A stretch of DNA of 64,000 nucleotides from Vulcanimicrobiota bacterium (GTDB taxonomy: Bacteria > Vulcanimicrobiota > Vulcanimicrobiia > Vulcanimicrobiales > Vulcanimicrobiaceae). The notes beneath the pieces are model-generated. The model was not told where the DNA came from. It searched no databases and saw only the letters and a list, made by a program, of their open reading frames with translations. Every line of letters begins with the position of its first letter. Position 1 is the first letter of the stretch. The stretch lies in NCBI GenBank assembly GCA_003164495.1, contig PLTN01000165.1:14985-78984 (forward strand), in the 5' to 3' direction. Shown here piece after piece: positions 1 to 9,531 of this stretch. A program made the translations under genes and the position numbers.

Positions 1-1862
1 GCTTCGGCCCACCACCCGTCGAGCTCCGAAAGATTGAGCCCGCCGTTGACCAAGACTTTCATCCCGCTCGTCCCGCTCGCTTCCCACGGCCGTCGGGGCG
101 TATTGATCCACACGTCGACGCCGCCGACCAGCTGTTCGGCGAGGAGAAGATCGTAGTCGGCCAGCAACGCGACCCGCGTGCGCAGCTCGGGTCGTTGCGC
201 GAACTCATACCATTGGCGGAGCAACTGCTTCCCCTGCACGTCGTGCGGATGGGCTTTGCCGGCAACGACGATCTGCGCGGGACGCTCGGGATTGGTAAGG
301 ATTCGGGCCAGCCGGTCGGGATCGCGCAACAGCAACGCGGTGCGCTTGTACTCCGTAAAGCGTCGCGCGAACCCGAGGGTCAGCACATCGGGGTCGAAGA
401 CGCGGCGCGCTTCGTCGATCCGTTCGACGGCAGCGCCCGACATCTCGAGCTGGCGGCTCAGCTTCCCGCGCGTCCAGTCGACGAAGTGCGCGCGATTGCG
501 CCGGCGCATCGTCCATAGCTCGACGGCCGGCAGTTGCTCGATTCGCTCGCTTACCGGCATGGGAACACCGCGCCAGCGGTCGCGCAAATTTAACGTAGTC
601 CAGAGCTCGTCGGCGGCTTCGCTGTCCCACGACGGAACGTGAATCCCGTTGGTGACGTGCCCGACGGGAATCTCGGCGAGCGGAACCTCCGGAAAGAGCG
701 GAGCGAACAAACCGCGGCTCACCTCACCGTGCAGCTCGCTGACGCCGTTCATGCGCGACGCACCGCGAATCGCGAGGTAGGTCATGTTGAATGCTTCGCC
801 GGCGTCGTTCGGGTGCTCGCGGCCGAGCGCGAGCAGCTGGTCGATTCCCACGTTCAGCTCCGCGGCGTACGGCGCGAGATACTTCACGGGAAAACTCGGA
901 TCGAAGCGATCGAACGCGGCGGCGACCGGCGTGTGCGTCGTGAACACGGTCCCCGCCCGCGCGACCGTCAACGCAACGTCGAATGGGACGCCGTGATCGT
1001 GGGCGATCCAGCGAGCGCGCTCGAGCACCGCGAACGCCGCGTGGCCTTCATTGAGATGACACACGTCGGGATCGAGGCCGAGTTCGTGTAGCAGACGCCA
1101 CCCGCCGAACCCCAGTGCGACTTCTTGCTGCCAGCGCACTTCCGGATCGGCGTCGTAAAGTTGCGCGGTGATCCCGCGGTCGGACGGCGTATTCGCCGGA
1201 TCGTTGCTATCCAAGAGGTAGAGCCAAAGGGCGCCGACGTTCACGGCCCACGCGCGCAGATAGACGACGCGCCCGGGGAACGAAAGCGGGATACGGATCC
1301 ACGCCCCGTCTTCACCGCGGACCCGTCGAATCGGCGCGTCGCTGGGATCGGTGAACGGGTAGAGCTCGCGCTGGTTCCCCTGCGCATCGAAGGCCTGCCG
1401 AAAGTAGCCCTGTTGGTAGAGCAGTCCGATGCCGACGACGGGCACGCCGAGATCGGTCGCCGACTTCATCAGGTCGGCGGCGAGGACTCCCAGACCGCCG
1501 GCGTAAATCGGCAACGCTTCACTGAGCCCGAACTCCATGCTGAAGTATGCCGTCAGTCCCAAGCTGCGCGCCGCCGCCGATTGCGGGAACCAGAGCGGTG
1601 CCCTGCTGCGTCGCTCGCGGTCGTCGAGCAGCGCCCGCACTTGCGTGCAGAACGTCTCGTCGGCAGCCAACGCCTGAAGCTCGCGCGAGCCGACCGAGGT
1701 GAGGACGGCCCACGCATTGCGCGAGGCCGCCCACAGCTCCGGGTTGAGCCGCATCCACACCTTGTCGGCGCGATGCGACGAGATCAGCCGCATGTCCAGT
1801 GCCAAATCTTCAAGCCCCCGCAGCGGCGTCGGGAGCTCGATCTCGGCGCGAAGATCAGCCAC
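1..1862 (-). CDS. glgP: Alpha-glucan (glycogen/starch) phosphorylase, 3' end beyond window start
   Basis: Reverse complement of the first 135 nt reads [45 protein letters not shown], a glucan phosphorylase signature. N-terminus read from GTG at 1862: [44 protein letters not shown]. Absent from the ORF track because it runs off the edge. Confidence 0.9.
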   Translation of the reverse strand, partial: [620 protein letters not shown]

Positions 1863-1864
1863 GA

Positions 1865-4300
1865 TTAATCGTCGTCATGGGCTGCAACCGTCGGACGACT
1901 TGGATCGAACGCGCCGAACGCCGGCTCCGGCGTGTGACCACGCACCGCGTGCCACAGAATATCGTTGAGAACGGCATCCGGAACGCGGTCTTCGTGCGAG
2001 AAATCGAGCGCGTTGGAGTCAGCAGCGCGATATGCGGTCACACCGTTCTTCGCATCCAGGTCCGTGCCGGGCGACAATACGTCGAATGGCAGCAGATCCG
2101 GCTTCGTGGTAAAGGCAGCGAACAGGGGGCGCGCGCCGGCATCGTAGGGTGTCATCGGCGGCAGCCCCAGCAACAACTCTATCGTGCGCAGCACGCTCGA
2201 GGTCGTGTAGCGCTCGTGCAGAACGCCGCCGGCGGTATACGGGCTCACGACATAGAGCGTCGAGCGCTGCTCATCAACGTGATCCGGTCCGTTCTGCGCG
2301 TCGTCTTCGAGAATGAAGATCGCGGTGCTCGCCCAGTCCGCGCTGTGCGAGATGGCATCGACGAGCATCCCGACGGCCTGATCGTTGTCGGCGACCATCG
2401 CCGCGGGCGTGTTCGCGCCGGTTCTGGTTCCGGCGGTATGATCGCGCCCAAAGCGCACGATTTCGAGCTGCGGCAGGGTGCGACTGCGCTCGAAGGCGTC
2501 GAATTCGCGCTTCCACTCGCGGAAGCGCGCGACGTCCGGGATGTTGAGGTCGAACGCCGCGAAGTCCGGGTCGACGCGTCCGACGAGTCCGCTCTCCATC
2601 GTCGATACCGGCATACGCGTCGCGGCGTCGCCGTCATCGTTCGCGCCCGCAGTAACGAACTCACCGTAGTCGCGCAACGCGACGTGATGGTGCGCCGCGT
2701 CATCCCAGACGTAACCGGCGTGCGGCACCGAGGCGTCCGCGCCGTCCTCGAAGTCGTAGAAGGCGCGCCGGCCGTCGTATTGCGGCGGCCACATCTTTTC
2801 AAGATAGTCGTTGGCAAAGGCAGCATTCGACCAGTTATGGCCATCGGCGCTCACGTGGGCGTCACAGAAAAAGCGGTCGAACGTACCAAAACGCGCGGCC
2901 AACGCATGCTCGTTGGGCGTGACGGCGCGACCGAACAAGACCAGTGCCAGATCGCCGTCGGCACCGCTCACGTCGCCGAGGACCTGATCGTACGTCCGGT
3001 TCTCTTTGATGATGTAGATGACGTGGCGGATCGGACCGTTTGCCCGCACGATCGGATCCGGGGGCGGCGTCGATCGCGCGAACGGCGCACCGAGTGATTC
3101 GACGGCGCCGAGGCCTGCCGCCAGCTCCGCGTCGGTCGGAATCGGAATGCGCCGCAGCGCGCCGACGAGGTTGTCGGCAACGTAGTCCGGGCTCGATGCC
3201 GATTCCGGACGGTAGGCGGGGTTGGCGTGTCCGCTCTCGCCTTTTCCGTCTGCGATCAGCAGCGCATTCGAGGCCGCTTCCACGGCCACTGCAGTCGGAT
3301 ACCAACCGGTCGGGATCGCGCCCAGCGCACGGAGTCCGCCGGCGGTTGTGCGGAACACCGCGACCGCGTTTGCCGCACCGCACGAAACATAGAGCCGGTG
3401 GCCGGCGAGCGCCAGCGCGTTCGGCGAATCGCCGACAAGGCCGCGAAGCGCGAACGGCAGCCGTGCGCGCTGGACGACGCGTTCGCGCGAAAGATCGATA
3501 ACCGCAATGTCGTCGTCATCGCTATCAGCGACATAGAGCCGGGAACCGTCGCGCAGCAGCGCCGCCGGGTGCAGCCCGACGCGAATTCGCGCGCGCACGC
3601 GACCGCCAGCGACATCGACGGCGTCGACAAACGATTCGGCGCGATCGGCGACGTATAGCGTTCTTCCGTCGTTGGCGAAGGCCAGGGCTGCGGGATGACG
3701 GCCGACCGCGATCACGCGCCGCAACATCCCGTCGTTCGCATCCACGAGCGCCACCGCATTGGCCAGATCACCGGCGACCGCGAGTTGCTTGCCGTTCGGC
3801 TCGCGCGCGATCGCCACCGGAAAGAACGGAACGGGGAGACTGATCGCCCGGTCGACACGTCCGTGGATCGGATCGACGTGCGCAATCTGCTCGCCAAAGG
3901 TCGCGGTATTGGGGATCCACATGCCGTCACTATCGACGTCGCGCAACGGCGCGCCGAACGCATTGCCCAGTACGATCGTCGATTGCACGGCAAGTGTGCG
4001 CGCATCGAGCATTCGCAACACCGGCTTGCGGTGCCCGGTCTCGAGCTCGAATGCGTGTTTGCCGTCGCGCGAAAGCACGATTCCGCTCGGTAACGTACCA
4101 ACCGTTTGCAGCGACGCCGGCGGCGCGGCGATATGCCAGCCGTTGGGCAACTCGATCGACGGGCCGAGCTGCGCCAACGCCCACGAGGAGCACGCGACGA
4201 TGGCGATGACAAGCGCTAAAACGGCACGTCGCATGAAGTGTGCGTTCGGTGAAACGACGGTGCGCTCCCCGCAATTCGCTGAAGAATAGGGGGATAACAC
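1865..4300 (-). CDS. YVTN/beta-propeller plus phosphoesterase-family (alkaline phosphatase-like) protein; true start may be ~4233
   Basis: 811 aa; propeller repeats (DGKHAFELETG, VALVDANDGMLRRVIAVGRHPAALAFANDGRTLYVAD) then HVIYIIKENRTYDQVLGDVSGADGD, typical of PF04185 phosphoesterases; signal peptide after MRRAVLALVIAIVAC. Confidence 0.8.
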   Translation of the reverse strand: MLSPYSSANCGERTVVSPNAHFMRRAVLALVIAIVACSSWALAQLGPSIELPNGWHIAAPPASLQTVGTLPSGIVLSRDGKHAFELETGHRKPVLRMLDARTLAVQSTIVLGNAFGAPLRDVDSDGMWIPNTATFGEQIAHVDPIHGRVDRAISLPVPFFPVAIAREPNGKQLAVAGDLANAVALVDANDGMLRRVIAVGRHPAALAFANDGRTLYVADRAESFVDAVDVAGGRVRARIRVGLHPAALLRDGSRLYVADSDDDDIAVIDLSRERVVQRARLPFALRGLVGDSPNALALAGHRLYVSCGAANAVAVFRTTAGGLRALGAIPTGWYPTAVAVEAASNALLIADGKGESGHANPAYRPESASSPDYVADNLVGALRRIPIPTDAELAAGLGAVESLGAPFARSTPPPDPIVRANGPIRHVIYIIKENRTYDQVLGDVSGADGDLALVLFGRAVTPNEHALAARFGTFDRFFCDAHVSADGHNWSNAAFANDYLEKMWPPQYDGRRAFYDFEDGADASVPHAGYVWDDAAHHHVALRDYGEFVTAGANDDGDAATRMPVSTMESGLVGRVDPDFAAFDLNIPDVARFREWKREFDAFERSRTLPQLEIVRFGRDHTAGTRTGANTPAAMVADNDQAVGMLVDAISHSADWASTAIFILEDDAQNGPDHVDEQRSTLYVVSPYTAGGVLHERYTTSSVLRTIELLLGLPPMTPYDAGARPLFAAFTTKPDLLPFDVLSPGTDLDAKNGVTAYRAADSNALDFSHEDRVPDAVLNDILWHAVRGHTPEPAFGAFDPSRPTVAAHDDD

Positions 4301-4320
4301 AGCCTTAAGTCGCGCTGCCT

Positions 4321-4587
4321 ATGATGGTCTGCACACCCATGTTGCTCGTCAACAGCTTCCTCGCATTTCTCTTGCGCGGCGGCCCGGCTATGATCGCCCT
4401 GCTCTTTTGCTCGTTGTTGGCGATGGCGGTGATCATCGAGCGACTGCTGTTCTTCGCGCAGCAACACGTTGACGCGGAAACGTTGGTACGACAACTCGGC
4501 GCACGCATCGCGCTGAACGACATCAACGGTGCCATCGCGATCTGCGAGCAAAACCACGGGTTACTCCCACGCATCCTCGAGCAATGA
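4321..4587 (+). pseudogene. Truncated MotA/TolQ/ExbB-like N-terminal fragment
   Basis: 88 aa: [66 protein letters not shown] resembles the first TM and cytoplasmic part of TolQ/ExbB; the rest is missing. Confidence 0.55.
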
Positions 4588-4769
4588 TGCGTACCTCGCG
4601 GGACCGGCACAACAGTTGCAGGCAGCCCCGCGGGCGAGGACACGAGCCATTTCCACGAAGCGACCCGCGATCGGGCGTTCTACGAATCGACGCAAACGTA
4701 CGGTCTACCCGTCGTTTATCCCGGCACATCGAAGACGTAGCCATCGTCGCTCCGGAAGCCGGCCGCCTT

Positions 4770-5266
4770 CTCACCGCAGCCTTTCCTGAGTTGTCGCTCG
4801 CCTGTGCCGACCGATTGCTCACCGAGAAGGCTTTGATGCAATCGTATGCCGCCGGGATACCGCACAGCATGCCTTGCATCCAAAACGTATCCCGCAGCGC
4901 CTGCGACACTGTTGATCCCGGCCGGTTGGCCCCGTAGAACGGCGCGCTCAGATCCTTGAAGAGCTGCGAGCGCTCGGCGTGCACGCCGGCCCGGAAGTTA
5001 TCGAACACATCGATCGGGGTACCGCCCGGGTTCGCGTCCGACTTCACCATGATCGGCGGCACCGAGCCGATGAGGACCGCTTTGGCGACGCGGCTCGATC
5101 CGTGGCGGCGCATATAGCGCACTACTTCGCCACCGCCCGTGGAGTGGCCGACGTGAATGGAGTCTTTCAGCTCCAATTTCTGCACGAGCGTCGCGAGATC
5201 GTCCGCGTACGTGTCACAATGCTCTGGCCGGCGTCTCGGCAAGATTTGCCCTCCGAAGCGGGACAT
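4770..5266 (-). pseudogene. Alpha/beta hydrolase (non-heme chloroperoxidase-like) remnant lacking N- and C-termini
   Basis: Part of ORF 4523..5266: [78 protein letters not shown] is a central hydrolase segment with GHSTGG nucleophile elbow; both ends become low-complexity/out of frame. Confidence 0.6.
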
Positions 5267-5529
5267 CGCACGCAGCCGTCCTCAAGGAGTGGGCGGTGAA
5301 CATGCTGCCCGGCTTCGTCGCGGTGCCGAGCGGTGCTCAGGCCATTCAGATCGCCCAAGAACGCGGGTATGCGCTCTATCCAGTCACGGACTAGGCGATG
5401 CAGCCCACGATGACAGGTTGAGGGCGGGGGCCGTCGGGTTCACCGGGGCGGTGTACCCATGCCGGAACTGGTGTAAGCCAAGCGGCCGACGCGGAATTTG
5501 TGGCCGACATCGCTAAGGTTTGCCGGGCC

Positions 5530-7749
5530 ATGTCAACGACGACGATCACCGATGCCAGCCGCGCGGCGCGCACCTTCCTTGCCGGCGAGGAAGCGCGCAT
5601 CGACGGCGATATCAAAGTCCGCGGAGAGGCGATCTATACCGCCGACTGTTCCCGCGAAGGGATGCTCTGGGGGGCGTTCGCCGAGTCGCCGTATCCGCGT
5701 GCCAAGATCGTCTCGATCGATGCGACGGCGGCGCTGGCGGTTCCGGGAGTGGTCGCAGTGCTCACGGGTCAAGACGTGGGCGAGCGCCGCTTCGGCAACC
5801 TGATCAGTGATTGGCCGGTACTCGCGTACGGCGAGGTCACGTTCGTCGGCGAATTCGTAGCCGCGGTTGCGGCCGAGACCCGTGAAGCGGCCGCCGAAGC
5901 GGTAGCGCAACTGGACATCACCTACGAGGAACTGCCGGCACAACTGGATGCGCTGGCGGCCATCAAGCCCGATGCGCCGCTCACGCACCCGAATGTGGCG
6001 TCGTTCAAGTACGCCGGGCCGCCGCGCTCGCCGATGCCGCACCCGAACATGCAGGGTCATGAGATCCACGTGAAGGGCGATCCGGACGCGGCCTTCGCCA
6101 AGGCCGATCGCGTCTTCGAGCGCACCTTCACGACGCCGCGGTATCATGCCGGTTATCTCGAGCCCCGCGCGACGCTGGTGTGGTTCGACGGCGGCGGCGT
6201 GCTCCACGTTGTTTCGAGTCACAAAGGACCGTTCAAGCTGCGCGATATCATGGCGCAGCTGCTCGAGGTCGACAAAGACCACGTCATCGTCGAGCCGAGT
6301 TACATCGGCGGCGAGTTCGGCGCCAAGGGGTTGGCGATCGAAGTTCCCCCGCTGGCGTTTCTTGCGCGTGCGACCGGACGGCCGATCAAGCACGTTCGTA
6401 CGTATCTCGAAGACGTGCGCTCGAGCCACGTGCGCCACGCGTCAACGACCCGCGTTCGGATCGCAGCGAGCAACGATGGAACGATGCAGGCGCTCGACTT
6501 CACGACGATCTTCGACGGCGGCGCGTACGGCGCGCAAAAGCCGGCGCCGGGCGTGCTGCCCGGACGGCCGCCGAAGCTGCCCTATCAACTCGCCAACATG
6601 CGGATGGAACGCGCCGCCGTGTACACCAACACGGTGCCGGCGGCATTCCTGCGCGCGCCCGGCGATCTGCAGATCATCTTTGCGCTCGAATCGATGATCG
6701 ACATCGTCGCGCACGAACTGCGGATCGATCCGCTCGAATTCCGGCTGAAGAACGCGATTGCCGACGGTGATACCGATATCGAAGGGAACCCGCTGACCGA
6801 GTCGCGCTCGCGCGAAGTCCTGGGCGCCTTACGCGAGGCGATGCACTGGGACGAGCCGCTCCCTGCCGGTCGCGGTCGCGGACTCGCGCTGAGCGCGCGG
6901 CACATCGCCGGCGGCGCGACGAGCTTCCTCGTCACCGTGCAACCCGACGGCGGGCTCGCAGTCCACACCGGCGCGGTCGAACCGGGCGTCGGCCAACACA
7001 CGGTGATCCAGCGTGTGCTCGCCGCCGAGCTCGGCATCGATCCCGAACGCATCACGGTGACGCGCGGCAACACGCGCGACGTTCCGCTCGACCCGGGGAT
7101 CGGCGGCAGCAAAGGCACGAACATCCTCAGTCACACCGCCGTCGATGCCGCGCAAAAAATTCGCGCGCTCTTTACCGAGGCGGGCGTCGACCATCTCGCA
7201 TGGAACGACGCGGTTCGGGCGGTGACGAAAGACGGGCCGGTAGTCCTCACCGCCGCGGGCTCGCAGGTGCACGCGCCGGGCCATGCGATGCATCTGAATT
7301 TCGGCGCGTACGGAGCGGATGTTTCGATCGACGCCGAGACCGGGACGATCAAGGTGAACGAGATCGTGTTCGTCGCCGACGTCGGACAGATCATCAATCC
7401 GATCGCGCACAAGGGGCAGATCGACGGTGGATTCCTCATGGGTCTCGGCAGCGCATTGACCGAGGAGATCGTTCTCGAAGACGGGCGCATCGTGAACGCC
7501 GCGCTCTCGGACTACAAACTCCCGACCCAGCGCGACATGCCGCCGTTCCGGGTGATCCAGCTACCACCGACCGGCGGTCCGGGCGCCTACGGTGCGAAAG
7601 CTGCCGGCGAGTTCAACACCTCAGGCGTCGCGCCCGCGATCGCAAACGCGATCGAAGCCGCCTGCGGTGTACGGCTCACGGCGCTTGGGATCACGTCGGA
7701 ACGAATCTACGACGCGCTCCACCAACTGCCGCAGACCGCGCGCTCGTAG
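5530..7749 (+). CDS. Xanthine dehydrogenase-family molybdopterin-binding (large) subunit
   Basis: ORF 5500..7749, probable start ATG 5530; GGEFGAKG, AAFLRAPGDLQ, VEPGVGQHTVIQ, GIGGSKGTN and KAAGEFNTSGVAPAIANAIEAA motifs of Mo-hydroxylases. Confidence 0.9.
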   Translation: MSTTTITDASRAARTFLAGEEARIDGDIKVRGEAIYTADCSREGMLWGAFAESPYPRAKIVSIDATAALAVPGVVAVLTGQDVGERRFGNLISDWPVLAYGEVTFVGEFVAAVAAETREAAAEAVAQLDITYEELPAQLDALAAIKPDAPLTHPNVASFKYAGPPRSPMPHPNMQGHEIHVKGDPDAAFAKADRVFERTFTTPRYHAGYLEPRATLVWFDGGGVLHVVSSHKGPFKLRDIMAQLLEVDKDHVIVEPSYIGGEFGAKGLAIEVPPLAFLARATGRPIKHVRTYLEDVRSSHVRHASTTRVRIAASNDGTMQALDFTTIFDGGAYGAQKPAPGVLPGRPPKLPYQLANMRMERAAVYTNTVPAAFLRAPGDLQIIFALESMIDIVAHELRIDPLEFRLKNAIADGDTDIEGNPLTESRSREVLGALREAMHWDEPLPAGRGRGLALSARHIAGGATSFLVTVQPDGGLAVHTGAVEPGVGQHTVIQRVLAAELGIDPERITVTRGNTRDVPLDPGIGGSKGTNILSHTAVDAAQKIRALFTEAGVDHLAWNDAVRAVTKDGPVVLTAAGSQVHAPGHAMHLNFGAYGADVSIDAETGTIKVNEIVFVADVGQIINPIAHKGQIDGGFLMGLGSALTEEIVLEDGRIVNAALSDYKLPTQRDMPPFRVIQLPPTGGPGAYGAKAAGEFNTSGVAPAIANAIEAACGVRLTALGITSERIYDALHQLPQTARS

Positions 7750-8713
7750 CCATCAACTCCTGCGCGGGAAACGCGGCAAACCCGTTGTCCTTCGCTGAGG
7801 CATCGATCAACGGTTGCATCAGCGCGGGCGTCATCTGCTCCGCATAATGACCGCGCACCATCTTCGCGATGACGGCTGGATCCATTTTCGTAAATTTCAC
7901 GAAGATCGCTGCGCTCTGATCCGGATGACGATTCGCCCATAACGCCGTTTCGTGCATTGCCTGCGAGAAGCGCGCGACGGCGTCCGGGTTCGCTTGGATC
8001 CACGACGTATTGGCGAACCACGCCGCGACGAGGAAGTGTCGCGCAATGCTATCGAAGCCGTACGCCAGTGCACGGCCGCTCTTGAGCGCATCATCGAGAA
8101 ACGGTTCGGTGATGAAGGCTGCATCGACGCGACCGCTCGCGAGAGCTGCCGCCATCGATGGAAACGCCACCTCGATGAACCGCATCGTTGACGAGTCGCC
8201 GCCGTTTGTATCGATCCACGCGCACGTCGCCGTCATCGTCAAACCGTGCAGGCCGGCGACGGCGGCGATCTTCCCGTTGAGATCCCGCGCGACCCTCACG
8301 GGAGAAGCGGCCGGAACGAACAAACCGGCACCGCGCTGCATTTGCGGCGAGACGTACTCGCCACTCGGCGCGATGACGCGTAGCGGAATACCCTTGCTAT
8401 GGCTTGCGGCGAGCGTGTCGACCCCGCCATGCCCGATGTCGACGGCTCCCGAGGCCACCGCTGCCGCAATCGCGGGATTGTTCTGCATCGTCTGAATGTC
8501 GACCGCGAGCCCGGCCTTGGCCAGAAAGCCCATCTCGTCGGCAAAGTGAATCGCCGCCGCATCTTCGCTCGGCGGCACCGCCACGCGCAGTGTTCTGCTC
8601 GCCTGCGCCCGGGCTCGAACAGGTACCAGTTCGACGGCAGCAGCGGCCCCCAGCACTGCCATAGCCCGAGCACGCGAGACTTTAGAACGAGCGCCTTGGA
8701 CGTGACGGTTCAC
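7691..8713 (-). CDS. ABC-type substrate-binding protein (NMT1/SsuA/THI5-like)
   Basis: LRVAVPPSEDAAAIHFADEMGFLAKAGLAVDIQTMQNNPAIAAAVASGAVDIGHGGVDTLAASHSKGIPLRVIAPSG; signal-like N-terminus. Confidence 0.85.
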   Translation of the reverse strand: MNRHVQGARSKVSRARAMAVLGAAAAVELVPVRARAQASRTLRVAVPPSEDAAAIHFADEMGFLAKAGLAVDIQTMQNNPAIAAAVASGAVDIGHGGVDTLAASHSKGIPLRVIAPSGEYVSPQMQRGAGLFVPAASPVRVARDLNGKIAAVAGLHGLTMTATCAWIDTNGGDSSTMRFIEVAFPSMAAALASGRVDAAFITEPFLDDALKSGRALAYGFDSIARHFLVAAWFANTSWIQANPDAVARFSQAMHETALWANRHPDQSAAIFVKFTKMDPAVIAKMVRGHYAEQMTPALMQPLIDASAKDNGFAAFPAQELMATSARSAAVGGARRRFVPT

Positions 8714-8728
8714 GTTACGCTTCTGCGG

Positions 8729-8946
8729 CTACGAGAATTCGGAGACCTCGTGCAACTCCGACGTACCGTCACCCGCGATCTCGAGGAAGCGGCGCGTCAA
8801 GGCAACGGCTTCGTCCCTCGAGTTCACCTTGAAAATGGCGAAGCCGCCGACGAGCTGCCCCATTGCCGCCATATGCTTCTCATCGGGCTCAGCGGCCCAA
8901 ACCGCGGGATCGGGTTTCCAAATCGGACCCCAGCCCGGCCCGTTCG
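8729..8946 (-). pseudogene. YCII-related protein C-terminal fragment
   Basis: Reverse complement reads GPGWGPIWKPDPAVWAAEPDEKHMAAMGQLVGGFAIFKVNSRDEAVALTRRFLEIAGDGTSELHEVSEFS*, like the C-terminal half of YCII-domain proteins; no N-terminal half found. Confidence 0.45.
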
Positions 8947-8967
8947 GGTATGATAGTGTTTAGTCGA

Positions 8968-9531
8968 ATGAAGGTCTTGATGTTAGCAGCCCTCATGGTT
9001 GCGATGGTCAGCGTGACGCATGCCGCGTCGGCCGCCGGCACGGTGCCGTTGCCGTTGCCCGCACCTCCGCCGCCGGGAGCACCCGTTGCGTCGACGCTCC
9101 GCGATGCGATGCTCGCAATCGAACGGGCGGCAGCCACCAACCCGACGGCTGCGCAAAACGCCGCCTTCTCGTATAACGCTGCGATCGAGGAATATAACGC
9201 TCACCAGTACGATCGGGCGCGCGCAAGCGCGTTGACCGCGATCAGCCAGTCAGCCGCACCGGCCCCGCCCGTTGCGCCGGTGGCACACGCTCCAAACGTC
9301 GCGCCTGCGTTTCCGGGGCCGCGCTATTACATTATTCCCGACGAGTTGCCCGCGACGCCGGCCAATGCTCAACGATACGTCGCCCTCGCTCATAACGCGA
9401 TGGCGAATTGCATTGCCCTGAAGGCCGCCGCTGCAGAGTATCGCGGAGCCCTCTCCGCGCTCAGCGCAAAACAGTACCGCGTCGCGATGGCGGATTCACG
9501 AAACATCGTTGACGACTGCACCGGCCATTAA
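8968..9531 (+). CDS. Hypothetical secreted protein, Ala/Pro-rich
   Basis: ORF 8863..9531, likely start MKVLMLAALMVAMVSVTHAASAAG (signal peptide); no family recognised. Confidence 0.6.
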   Translation: MKVLMLAALMVAMVSVTHAASAAGTVPLPLPAPPPPGAPVASTLRDAMLAIERAAATNPTAAQNAAFSYNAAIEEYNAHQYDRARASALTAISQSAAPAPPVAPVAHAPNVAPAFPGPRYYIIPDELPATPANAQRYVALAHNAMANCIALKAAAAEYRGALSALSAKQYRVAMADSRNIVDDCTGH

